Assembly: GCA_003116995.1 (NCBI GenBank) | Contig: BDSL01000010.1 | Location: forward strand, 1,302,001 to 1,366,000 | DNA from: Yamagishiella unicocca | Lineage: Eukaryota > Chlorophyta > Chlorophyceae > Chlamydomonadales > Volvocaceae | Length of the DNA stretch: 64,000 nt | Direction: 5' to 3' | Shown: positions 54,584 to 64,000 of the stretch, in pieces | Numbering within the stretch: the first letter of the stretch is position 1 | How the letters are laid out: every line of letters begins with the position of its first letter | Notes under the pieces: generated by a model | The model's database searches: none | The model's input: the letters and a program-made list of their open reading frames with translations, nothing else | Told to the model about the DNA's origin: nothing | Position numbers and translations under genes: made by a program

Positions 54584-54880
54584 AGCAGACCTGTTGTCGG
54601 GAGTCAAGTGACAGATGTCGACAGCCGTTCGTCCTAACGTCGCACCGTTGCAGCTTGAATGGTCTGCCGCGCGCGGCTCCTGGCAGTGCGCCGACTTGCA
54701 CCTTTCCCGCCCGTTAGCTTTCTGACGCACGTCATACGAATCAGTAGCTGCATGTCGTGGCTCGCCCACTCGTAACCCATATTGCTCTTCCTGTCCGCTC
54801 CCTTACGCAGGCGCCACCTGCTGCAGCCACCGGCCCACAACAACAACAGTTACAAGAACTTCCTTTTCTCTGGCGCTGGG

Positions 54881-56372
54881 ATGGGCGCCGTCCTGCGGTG
54901 CTTCAAGATGCCGCAGGTAGGGCCCCTCCGTTACGGAGTGAGCGAGCGCACAGCAGACAGACTGTATGCATAACACATATCTTGTCGTACTGCACTGTCA
55001 TGCGATTTAGGATACGGACAGGACATCTGTTCGATTGATGCGCCCTACCTGCTGCAACAAGCCTTTAACCACCGCCCCTCGACCCTTTCGTGCTGCGCAG
55101 GCTGACTGCCTGATGGCTGCCCTGCCGTCCTGGCTGCAGGACTACGTTCCGGGCTTCCTGAGGACATCGGCCAAACCGCCGGCGCTGCTGTCGGCGTTCT
55201 CCAGCTGCCCGAGGCATTCCTTCGATGCATCCTCTCTTCCTCCGGCCGCGCAAGTGGCCATCTGCACACCCGCCTCCCCAACGCCATGGCGCATGCCGTC
55301 GCCACTGCTGGACCTCTTCGCTGTCGCTGGTGCTGCTGACCCCAACACCACTGCGACTGATGTGGTACCCGCTGTGCAAGCGCCAGCTGCTGCGCATCAG
55401 GAAGCCAAGACTCAGCAGGCAGTGGCTTCGGAGTCCGAGGTGGCTCTGGAGTCCGAGGTGGCTTTGGAGTCCGAGGTGGCTTCGGAGTCCGAGGTGGCTT
55501 CGGAGTCTGAGGTGGCTTCGGAGTCCGAGGTGGCTTCGGAGTCCGAGGTGGCTTCGGAGTCCGAGGTGGCTTTGGAGTCCGAGGTGGCTCCGGAGTCGGA
55601 GGTGGCTTCGGAGCCCAAGATGGCTTCGGAGTTGGAGGTGGCTTCGGAGCCACAAATGGCTTCGGAGTCCGAGGTGGCTTCGGAGTCCGAGGTGGCTTTG
55701 GAGTCCGAGGTGGCTTCTGAGCCGGAAACGGTGTCAAAGCCAGTCGTTGTTCACGATGTCCCAGTGCTGGTCACGCCCGCTGTCGCCGACGAGCCCGCCG
55801 ACGCAGCCGCCACCTTCAAGCGCCACGTCGGCAGGCTAATGAAGGGGTGCACTTCGGCGTGCGACAGACGGACCACGATCCTGCATCAGATCGTGGAGTC
55901 CCGCACAGGGAGCTCGCGGCAGCGCGCATTGATGCACGATTTGGGTGACTCAGCCAGCATCTTCACCGCCAAGGAGACCATCAGCTCGTCTCCGAAGGTG
56001 GGCAAACATGTGTCCTCGCAGCTCGTGGTGGAGCGCGGCACCCTCCTGGTGTCCACGTCCACCTACGTGCATACCAAGGTACAGGTGCTGCGCAAGAAGG
56101 TGACTGTGCGGAGCTCGGCAGCATTGCGCACCCTGCTGGAGGCCGCCGAGAAGGGCTTCCCCTCCTCGTGGGTGCCGCTGGTGCTGCACTTCCCCGAGGA
56201 GCTCTTCCGGGAACTGGGCGCCGCCGATGAGGCCGAGCGGCAGCTGCTCGTCAGGGAGCAGGGCGAGGTCGCGGCGGCCACGGCGCTGCAGCGTGTCCTG
56301 GGCTGGCACATTGAGTGCCTGCCGGTGGACCTCGAGGACCAGATCCAGCTGGTCGTGTACCTACCAGCGTAA
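54881..56372 (+). CDS. Hypothetical protein with acidic hexapeptide repeats, about 435 aa, two exons
   Basis: Exon 1 is 54881-54916 (MGAVLRCFKMPQ), donor GTAGGG. Exon 2 is 55101-56372 after GTGCTGCGCAG. The junction is phase 0. Exon 2 is also open upstream (an ATG at 55035), but the short leader gives a Gly2/Cys7 lipidation-type start. After a Ser/Ala/Pro-rich region, residues ~120-224 are 17 hexads of the type VASESE/VALESE. The last ~190 residues have globular composition (KRHVGRLMKGCTSACDRR, SWVPLVLHFPEELFREL, LGWHIECLPVDLEDQIQLVV) with no family I know. No frame breaks occur over 1.3 kb, so it is probably functional. The start choice is the main uncertainty. Confidence 0.7.
55423..55737 (+). 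repeat. 18-bp in-frame coding minisatellite
   Basis: About 17 copies of GTGGCTTCGGAGTCCGAG, all multiples of 3, encoding the hexads in the 435-aa protein. Confidence 0.95.
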
Positions 56373-56615
56373 ATGATTGCCACTGAGAAGGCAGTTGGAT
56401 TGGGCAGTGGGAATCATGTCGTTTGCAAGATGTCAAGCCCCGGCGGACGGAGCTAGGATCTAGGGAATCCGCCGCGAGCGCGCGCGAGCTTATTATGTGC
56501 CGGCAGCTAGCCGGCCACGTAGGATTGTCGAATTGTTAGGGTGGTGCGACCACTGTACGTACGCATTGTGGCAGCGTGGTTTGCTCGAGGTGGGAAGCAT
56601 CCTGATAGTAACAAG

Positions 56616-57146
56616 TACAACGTATTGCGTATGGTCTGAGTTGCGCATGATGGCAGGTAGGCAGGAGCATAGTAGTGGTGCCCGAGTGGCACAAGTTAGC
56701 TGAGAGTGGTTAAGTACAACTAACTCGTACTGCGACAAGTATGACAGTGGTAGGCAGCCCTTTAGCGCTAGTAGGTGCCATACATTATTGTGGCTTGGCG
56801 GTGATGTTTAGTACTTAGGCCGAGCGGCAGAAGAGAAGCAATTAGAGCTTCTAATGTAGGTGATGTACGGCAGCCGTACATAATAACGGCTTGCCTTCAG
56901 CTCACTCCTGATGTGCGTGATCACCGGGTCATCAGGCAGTTTGTAGCTTTGAACATGGCAGTACTTATGGGCAGCTACATACAAAGGTATTATGGCTTAC
57001 ACTAGTGGTAGAACGTTAATTTTCATTGCCCTCATATTTTTGTCTTAGCTTGCCTTGTTTTATCGTACCCTCAACTAGTGGCAGTGAGATCCTGCTCCGC
57101 CAATGAATGGACGACAACGAATGTGGAAGGAACAAGGTGATGTTTG
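56616..57146 (-). mobile_element. ~520-bp terminal-type direct repeat, copy A
   Basis: Near-identical to 60360-60878 in the same orientation (shared ends GTATGGTCTG and GGAACAAGGTGATGTTT). Both sit around a decayed ORF1-like gene, so LTRs of a non-autonomous element are plausible. A duplicated UTR of a LINE family is the alternative. It begins about 240 bp after the stop of the 435-aa gene. Confidence 0.6.
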
Positions 57147-59340
57147 TAGGTACTTGGTAGGAACATAGTAGCGTACCAGAGTGTGTTAGGGTGGTACCGC
57201 TCTGATCGGGGAGCCCAACCCCCGTAACGGTTGGGCCAACTTTTATTTTGGACACTTATGCACGTGATTCCGTCCCTCTCAGGGCGATGTTCCGGCTCTG
57301 TTCACGGCCGCCCAAGCCTTACATAGCTGCTGAGGCTGCCCGCTCTGAGGCTGCCCGCCAGCCACTTGTAAGCTCCAGAACATGCCGGAACACATGCGTC
57401 ACGTCTCCTAGTCTCTGTTATTGATATCCATCCAAACTTGTACAACAAAACGGACCATTGGCGGCATTCACAACTTAGTATGCGTCAGTGCGTAGGGACG
57501 GCATTCAAAGGGCCCATCTGGTCACCTGCAATGTCGGCGATGCAAACGCCCGCTGACCAAACTCAGCGACTGACAGGGTAAGCTGTCGTACCATGAGGGA
57601 CTTTACATAACGCAACATTTCAGGTACCGCAATGTAACGTTTCCCGCACGGTCCAAGACTTCCTGTGTTCTACCCGGCAGCGTCCATATCTACCCGGAAA
57701 CGTCGGTGTTTTAGGGCTGCTGGACGACGCCACTCCCTCCGTCACCATCTCTGCCATCGTGCTACTGCTCGCTTCAGTCTGATACCGGCGGAAGTAGTCG
57801 GCGGCCGGATGTAAGGCATGCAGCCGGGAGCTCAGACGAGGCGATGGAGGCGCCCAGTGCCGCTTCATTCGGCGATGGCCGTCGCTTGGGCGGCAATTGC
57901 CGCAAAGCGCTTGCAAGCGCTGCGGTGTGCTTGGCCCGGGCGTCTCGTGTGACGGCGGTGAGGATCCTCAGCAGCCACGCACGCAGGGGACAAGTGTGCT
58001 GTACATCTTCAGTTGGTGCCACCGCGCAGCTGGCTGGGCCTTATCATCAGCAGTGGGGCGCACGGCGGGCTGCGATCGGTTCTACGTAGGGCCGCAAGCA
58101 CTGCGGCTGCTCACTTACTTGCATCAGATGACAAGGGCGCGTGGTGGAATTCCTCCAGGTGCTGCTGAGTGAGGAGGGGCTGTTGCTGTGGCGGCTGCTT
58201 TGGGGTGCCAGCAGATGAAGGATCCCAGAGGAATGGCACAATAGTCTGCTGCCACAGCTGCTGTTGCTGTCGCTGCTGCTGGGTCGGTCTGCTGTAACCA
58301 TAGCCTAGCCATCCTCCACCGCCTGCTCATGAGGCGGTGCGGCGTGGGCCTGTTCCATCGGGGAGCCCTGTTGGGATGACCTCGAAAAGCCAACTGATCC
58401 CAGCCCGCTCGATCCTGTGGCCGGCCTCACGCCAACCGTCCCCTGGTGGAGCACGAGGCGGCGGGCAGGGCACTACCGGAGCCAGCTGCTCAGGGCTGCT
58501 CCAGGAACACAGCTCGCCGCGCAGATGAATTCGCGGGCACTGAGTTTTCGCCAGCTGCCCTGCTGCTGTGGTGCGGGTGCTGCTGGTGCTGCTGGTGGCT
58601 AGCTGTGGCTGTGGTGGCCGACATGGTAGGCTTGGGCGTGGAGATGTGGTTGTGCTCCCGGTGGGCTGCTGTGTGCGTGGGTGGGAGGGTTTGAGCTGCG
58701 GGTGCGGGTGCGGTTGGCCTGCGGGGACGCGGCCTGCTGGCAGCAGGCGGTGCGTCACAGCCTGGGGAGAGCCTGGGTTGGTCGTCGTGATGATGAGTTA
58801 TAGTGATAGGGTAGAGTAGTGCAAGCAACGGGTTCGGCTGCGGGGGGTTCGGCGCGTATCCACCAGTGTTTCTGCCTGCCTAGCCTGCTGTCGCTGTCCA
58901 CCAGCGCATGTTCCTGCTCACAAGCAATCCTATCTATACAAGCTTGCTCGGAGTGTCTGCGAGCAAGCATAGCATACCTGCATGAACGTATATTATATTA
59001 CATTTATCATTATTATATTTTATATATTTATCATCATGATAATGTCGGGCTTGGTACCAAGCCCGACTTTGAGCGCGCGTTACCTCATCAGTGGTCCCAG
59101 GTCTGCATGCATGCAACCCTCCCCTCCCTAGCGCCTGCCTCGCTCATCAGCGCTGGTAGGCTCTGCGCCGCCACCTCCCCAGCCAAGCCAAACAACATCC
59201 GCTGCGGCATTTGGGAACGAAGGCCGCCGCTCGCTCGATGCTGCGCAGCGGCGGTGAGTGCCAGAAAGTGGCTCTTACTTGCAGGCTACACTACTACCCA
59301 TCCATACGCAAAATGATGCCGGCCGCAGGTGGCATTGCAC
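57147..59340. mobile_element. Interior of the repeat-bounded element, no intact gene
   Basis: Only Pro/Gln/His/Ser-rich short frames, mainly on the minus strand. No reverse transcriptase motif was found. An AT-rich island (58985-59040) precedes a 24-bp palindrome. Confidence 0.4.
59044..59067. repeat. 24-bp perfect palindrome followed by TTT
   Basis: GTCGGGCTTGGT followed by its exact reverse complement, flanked on the left by an AT-rich tract. Confidence 0.9.
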
Positions 59341-60420
59341 GCACTAGTTTGGTCAGATCCCTTCGTTCGCGAGCTGGGCCCGTCCCAGCCATACATATGG
59401 AAGGGGAGAACAGTCACGCGCTTGGTCAGGTAGTCGCGGATGACCCAACCTGTGGCGTCCTTTATCTTCAGGGCACAGGGGATGATGGCGGGCCACGCCT
59501 CCGGGCTGATGGTTGCTACAAGCAGCCGCGTGTCCGCAGCTGCTGCCGCTCCCGTGCTGCTGCTGGCGGCTGCGGCTGCCGCACAGCCCGGGAAAAGCTA
59601 CAGACAGAGCTAAACCGCCTGGGAGCAGCGACCACAATCGCCGTAGTGGAGGATATGAGCAGGCGCAGCGGACCTGCACAGACGGGCGAGACAGTGGCCC
59701 CGTCTGTGCAGGTCCGCTGCGCCTGCTCATATCCTCCACTACGGCGATTGTGGTCGCTGCTCCCAGGCGGTTTAGCTCTGTCTGTAGCTTTTCCCGGGCT
59801 GTGGCGCAATCCACGGCTACACTCACGTCTCACGCTCACAATCTTGCCATCGTTCCGTCAGGTACTCTATGGGGGCTCTGCTGTGGCCTGCTGGCGCTGC
59901 TGTTGTTGCTGGGGCTGTTGTTGCTGCTGGGGCTGCTGGGTGTTGGCCCAGCGCTGCGCTGTTGGGCCGCCCCGCTGCAGTGGCTCAGCCGGCCGGGCTG
60001 CCTGCGGGCGCGCGGTGGTTCCCCGGGTGCTGGTCTCCAGGCGTTAGGACTTCCAGGACTTCGGCCTCTAACGCTGTCATCCGCTGTTCCACTGCGTGGT
60101 TGCGCTGTTCCTGCCTTTAACCTTTCCTTGTTACGCCTTTCGGCGTCGGTCAGTGCTTTTCCTAGGGCGCGGATTGAGCTGTGCAGTTCCATGGCGAGGT
60201 CGCTGCTCGCCTTCTTCTGCTCTAAGTTGCTGGATTTGAAGTCGTCCTTTAGCTCCATCAACATTTTTATGATCTCATCTGGAGTCGGAGCTGCGCGGCG
60301 TGAGGAACCTGCTACCACTAGTCTGATCTCCGTCGAGGTCCACGCCGCCTCGTTCGATACTACGTATGGTCTGGTTTGCGCATGATGGTAGGTAGGCAGG
60401 AGCATGGTATTGGTGCCCGA
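59341..60420 (-). pseudogene. ORF1/gag-like retroelement protein, decayed
   Basis: On the minus strand a coiled-coil region (PDEIIKMLMELKDDFKSSNL, LHSSIRALGKALTDAERRNK) changes frame near 60112 and continues as EQRMTALEAEVLEVL. A Pro/Ala/Ser linker with in-frame stops (59836-59838, 59830) follows, then EKLQTELNRLGAATTIAVVE, and beyond the inverted repeat PEAWPAIIPCALKIKDATGW and RDYLTKRVTVLPF. Coiled coil plus a nucleic-acid-binding-like domain is the usual LINE ORF1 or gag layout. The frameshift, stops and inverted duplication make it non-functional. Confidence 0.55.
59582..59803. ncRNA. 105-bp perfect inverted repeat with 12-base loop (candidate hairpin RNA)
   Basis: Arm 59582-59686 is the exact reverse complement of 59699-59803, with spacer CGAGACAGTGGC. 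Either strand's transcript would fold into a perfectly paired 105-bp stem. The right arm, read on the minus strand, is the ORF1-like coding segment containing REKLQTELNRL. No expression evidence is available from sequence alone. Confidence 0.9.
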
Positions 60421-60878
60421 GTGGCACAAGTTAGCTGAGAGTGGTTAAGTACAAATAACTCGTACTGCGACATGTATGACAGTGGTAGGCAGCCCTTTAG
60501 TGCTAGTAGGTGCCATACATTGTGGCTTGGCGGTGATGTTTAGTACTTAGGCCGAGCGGCAGAAGAGAAGCAATTAGAGCTTCTAATGTAGGTATTGTAC
60601 GTCAGCCGTACATAATAACGGCTTGCCTTCAGCTCACTCCTGATGTGCGTGATCACCGGGTCAGGCAGTTTGTAGCTTTGAACATTGTGGTACTTACGGG
60701 CAGCTACATACGACGGTATTATGTATGGCTTACACTAGTGGTAGAACGTTAATTTCATTGTTCTCATATTTTTGCCTTAGCTGGCCTTGTTTAATCGTAC
60801 CCTCAACTAGTGGCAGTGAGATCCTGCTCCGCCAATGAATGGACAACAACGAGTGTGGAAGGAACAAGGTGATGTTTA
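60360..60878 (-). mobile_element. ~520-bp terminal-type direct repeat, copy B
   Basis: Partner of 56616-57146, with scattered substitutions and small indels. On the minus strand it lies immediately upstream of the ORF1-like pseudogene and directly abuts the 3' end of the L1-like fragment. Confidence 0.6.
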
Positions 60879-62716
60879 AGCAGAATGCGAGTATTACAAG
60901 GGAGCCAGAACGGCTCAAGCGCGGAAGCGCAACCAGGCGGGCCCGATGGGCCAGACCACGACACGGGTCACTGGGCAAAAGAGCCCGCCCTCACCGGCCG
61001 GGAGGGGGCAAAAGCCGAAGGCAGCCAAACACGAGGACACGGAGAAGGCAGCACACACAACTCAAAGCACGGGGAGGAGAACAAGCGCGTCCAGACAACA
61101 CGAACCACCTGCACCAAGCCAGCAGCGAGACGCGAGGAACGCGTTCCGGCAAAACGGGGGCCCCAAGCCCCAGAACCCAAAAGCACCCACAAAAGACAGC
61201 AGAGCGGGGGCCTAAGGCCCAGAAAATCGCACCCGAGTCAGCCGTCGGGTCACTCCTCGGCACCCGGGCGGCCCGGGAAGACCACCTCCCCCGCGGGCGA
61301 GGCGGCGAGGAAGGGGTGATCGGACGGGATGGCCCCCCACCCGCGGGGGGCCAGCCCCAGCTCGGCAAACGCACTGAGGCGGGCCCAGAAGTCGGCCGTC
61401 ACCGCGGCGCACACCCGCACCACCGGCATGCGCCCCCCGGGGGCCCCAGCCTGCACCCGAAACAGGAGGCGGAGCCCCAAACCCAACGCCGCGACGGCCG
61501 CCAAGCACACCACATCCCAAACAAGCGGGTGCACCCCCAACGGGGGCCGACCCAGCCACAAATGCTGCGGGAGCAGGACAACCGCGCCCCCCATCGCCTC
61601 CACAAGCTCGTCACGCAATGACAAGGCCACCACACACTCCCAGAAGTGGTGGCGCCGGCGGCCCGTGGCCATGGGCGCTCCGCACGGGCAGGGGGTCGTG
61701 GGCGACCCCCGCGCCAGGAGGGCCGCGTGCATGGGGAAGCCATGGAACCCGTTCATGGCGAGCCGCCAGAGGGGCTCCTTGTGCGTGTTGTCCCAGCGAA
61801 GACGCCAGAGGCGCACCAGAGTGGCCTGAAATTCCCGGAGGGTGGAGGCCAGGGCTGCCGGGGGAAGGGGAGCCTCCCAGGCCTCCTGAAGGAAGGCCGT
61901 ATGCTTAGCCGCCAGAGCAGCGAAGGCTGGGCCGAGCTGCAGGATGGTAGCCGACTTGACGGTGAGGGAGACAAGGGGAATGGCCGCGGGGCCCACCCGC
62001 CAGCCGACACAGCGGGCCATGCGGCCCCAGGCGTCCGCAGCGGGGGGGGCGGCAGCCGCACCCCCCGGGGCCGCCAGAACGAGGAGGGCCGCGATGGCCC
62101 AGGTGGCGGGAAGGCGGCCAACGAGGGCGTCGACGCGGGCTAGGCCCGTGGCCCCATCCCGCATGGAGGCCGGGACGGGGTGGGCGGGGGAGAGGCGGAG
62201 GACGTCGCGGAGGACGTCGAGCCGCAGGTACTCGGTACAGCGTATGGCGGGGGGCCCCCCGGCAGCGGCGACAGCGAGGGCCGTCCGGACCCGGCCCAGG
62301 GCATTGTAGCACTGGACGGCGACACCCACCGTATCAAGCCCACGCAGCTGGGCGAGGTCGGGGAAGTCGGTCTCCAGGCCCCGGCCGGTGGCATCGACCA
62401 GGAGGGGGTTGCCCCAGAGGGGCGCCGAGAAGCACCAGGGTCCCGGGGCGGCCAGTGTGGGGTCCAGGATGGTGATGGGCGGGAGATGGGCGAGCGCCGT
62501 AATCAGCTGGGCGAGGGCCGGGGAGCCCCGTGGGAGGGGCCGGCCGAGCACCAGCGGGGCGGCGGTGGTGCGGGCGTCGCCGTGGAGGGGCAGGAGGCAC
62601 AGGGGGTGGGCCGCGGGGTGGCCGTGGCGCAGGAGGGCGAGGAGGAGCTGGGGTGTCACGACACACAGCGTGGGTAGGCTCACCCGCCCTGCACAACACG
62701 CTGTGTGTCGTGACAT
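60879..62716 (-). mobile_element. 5'-truncated L1-like (non-LTR) retrotransposon, ORF2 C-terminal part
   Basis: A 488-codon open frame (62716-61250, minus) matches the region downstream of the reverse transcriptase in L1-clade ORF2: FSAPLWGNPLLVDATGRGLE with a D/LGLDTVG-type continuation, KEPLWRLAMNGFHGFPMHAA, and a zinc-knuckle-like CPCGAPMATGRRRHHFWEC. No RT catalytic motif is inside, so the 5' part is missing, as usual for LINE insertions. 61249-60879 would be its 3' UTR. The frame is unbroken, suggesting a recent insertion. Confidence 0.65.
62654..62715. repeat. 19-bp-arm hairpin at the LINE/gypsy junction
   Basis: TGTCACGACACACAGCGTG (62654-62672) and its exact reverse complement (62697-62715) around a 24-base loop. 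Integrase homology stops exactly at this hairpin. Confidence 0.95.
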
Positions 62717-64000
62717 GGGGCTGAGAACCGTGACAGCACTCGCTCCAGGAACGCACGACCAGTCTCATTGGCGGTCTTGTTCGGTAGGGCTATGAGCTCC
62801 ACATGCTTGGTGAAGTGCTCAATGCACACCATGACCATGGTGTTGCCTCTAGCCGTGGTGGGGAAGGGACCAGCCAAGTCACAACCCCAACGATAGAAGG
62901 GGCCCCGTATAGGCAACGGCTGGAGCTCCTCCGGCCGCACGTTGCTGGTCGTGTTCACTTGGTCACACAGCTTGCACGAGCCAACCACGTTGCTGACATC
63001 CCGGGTCATACCTGGCCACCAGAAGCTCGTCTGCAGGAGTCCGAGAGTGCGCCGCACCCCGAAGTGCCCCAGCTTGCTGTGCGTCTGCTCGACGATCTCC
63101 CGGCGGCGACCCGGCTCAGGCACCTCACGCGCAGTGCCATTGGGCATGATGCGATGCAGGGTCGTCCCGGCCAGGCGGTACGACCGAGCGCGCTTGTTGA
63201 CCCGTCGCTGCTCATCCGCCGGTAGCTCCTTGCTGAAATTGCCGTGCCGCAGTAGGTGGTGCAGCTGCGGGTCGTCCCATGGGTCCGTGAGCTCCGCTGA
63301 CGGCTGGAGGTCAGTGGTGGCTGCAACCTCCGCGAGCAGCACTGTGCAATGCTCCAAAGCTGGTGCTGCCCGCGTCGCCATCGCCAGATAAGCTGCCGGC
63401 CTATCCGCTGAGTCCAGAGACACTTCCCCCCCCTGCGGAAAGGCCGGGGGCTCAATGGCGTAGCGGGGACGTAAATTCGCCATGTGGTGAGGCGTGAGGA
63501 AGGCACGCTGTAAGGCTTGAGCAAAGGCGAAGATTTGGGCGGCGGCAGGCAGCGAGACCCCCCGGGCCATGACCTGCCGCCGAAGCGCATCGTCGATGCC
63601 TGCTGTGGCTGCCCCCGGCAGCCCCAGCACGCCCTCCAGCTCTGCAGGGGTCAGCTGAGCCTGGCCCCCCGGGCCAGGCAGCATGACGCTGAAGACATCT
63701 CCTGGTGGCAACACTAACGGGCGCCGGCCCGGGACGTCGCACTGGAGGTAAGGACGGGGAAATGGGCTCTCCACTGGCGACAGAAGGCGCCCCGGCAACA
63801 ACTGCTCCAGTGTGCCGGCGGCAGGCTGCCAGGTTTGCGTGTCGATCATACGCGAAAGCCGATTCACATCCGCTAAGTTGGTGTAGACTGTGCAGAGGTG
63901 ATGTTGGTGCCTGCCCAGGCGCGCCAAATCAACTACAGCGCCATTGCCAAAAGCACTGTCCCCTGTCGTGTCACCACTGACCTGAAAAAGGTAGCCGGGG
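62716..64000 (-). mobile_element. Ty3/gypsy-type polyprotein fragment with integrase, truncated
   Basis: Open on the minus strand from the window edge to the hairpin. The N-terminal part is a Pro/Ala-rich polyprotein segment. The integrase zinc finger follows, H-x4-H...C-x2-C (HSKLGHFG ... SCKLCDQ), with WWPGMTRDV. The start of the catalytic core is GCDLAGPFPTT (first D), MVMVCIEHFTKHVELIAL and LERVLSRFSAP. The second D and the E are lost because the frame is cut at 62716. Its 5' portion continues beyond base 64000. Confidence 0.85.

Larger units (their letters stand above)
50990..54880. other. Long stretch without a supported gene
   Basis: GC is lower than in the left half. Open frames are short, overlap on both strands and lack splice-compatible extensions. 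The notable content is the hairpin at 52228-52266, the palindrome at 54100-54155 and small tandem duplications at 53716-53741 and 54527-54583. Confidence 0.5.

Noticed and set aside
57176..57260. tRNA-like sequence near GGGGAGCCCAACCCCCGTAA
   Set aside because: Only one short stem forms and no A/B box pair is present.
60839..61621. Plus-strand 260-codon Arg/Pro/Gln-rich frame
   Set aside because: It is antisense to the L1-like ORF2 end and its 3' UTR; the composition is typical of a shadow frame.

Overview
The window looks like nuclear DNA of a volvocine or Chlamydomonas-type green alga (Chlamydomonadales). The evidence is high GC, many short GT-AG introns of 50-900 bp, strongly GC-biased third codon positions, TGTAA near the inferred 3' ends, abundant minisatellites, and L1-like and Ty3/gypsy-like retroelement pieces. 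I cannot name the species from sequence alone.

Layout, left to right. 1-70: edge exon of a minus-strand gene. 1589-2764: two-exon orphan gene. 4068-5340: four-pass membrane protein. 7283-8062 (minus): intact single-exon membrane protein. 9197-12427: seven-exon HKD-family nuclease/phospholipase D related to Zucchini/PLD6. It converges on 27058-14185 (minus), a complete 15-exon DEAD-box spliceosomal helicase PRP28/DDX23. PRP28 is head-to-head, across about 500 bp, with 27561-34957 (plus), a RING + PHD protein that ends in an SRI-like domain, resembling PHRF1. 35.8-36.1 kb: tRNA-like/SINE-like unit with two perfect hairpins. 36.1-41.7 kb: a decayed block with a Pif1-like helicase fragment, membrane-protein segments in shifting frames, a 35-bp minisatellite and a broken ribonucleotide reductase R2 remnant. 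43.6-48.6 kb (minus): multi-exon V8/trypsin-like serine protease with a C-terminal membrane anchor. 48.7-54.9 kb: mostly unassigned. 54881-56372: two-exon orphan with an acidic hexapeptide repeat. 56.6-64 kb: retroelement territory, with a pair of ~520-bp direct repeats around a decayed ORF1-like coiled-coil gene, a 105-bp perfect inverted repeat made from that ORF, the 3' part of an L1-like ORF2, and a gypsy integrase cut at a 62-bp hairpin.

The well-conserved genes (PRP28, the PHRF1-like protein, which I infer to touch RNA polymerase II, and the PLD6-like nuclease) all relate to RNA or transcription, but nothing shows an operon-like unit. The most unusual signals are: (1) a set of short repeat modules recurring inside introns of at least four genes in both orientations, often just behind the 5' splice site; (2) the transposon-derived 105-bp perfect hairpin, a possible small-RNA source; (3) a TTCAGGG array on the transcribed strand of a PRP28 intron; (4) a tandem triplication of a 5' splice site in the protease gene; and (5) an R2 remnant lacking diiron-ligand segments. 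Exon coordinates were derived by hand from splice consensus plus reading-frame phase. They are strong for PRP28, the PLD gene and most of the protease, and weaker elsewhere.
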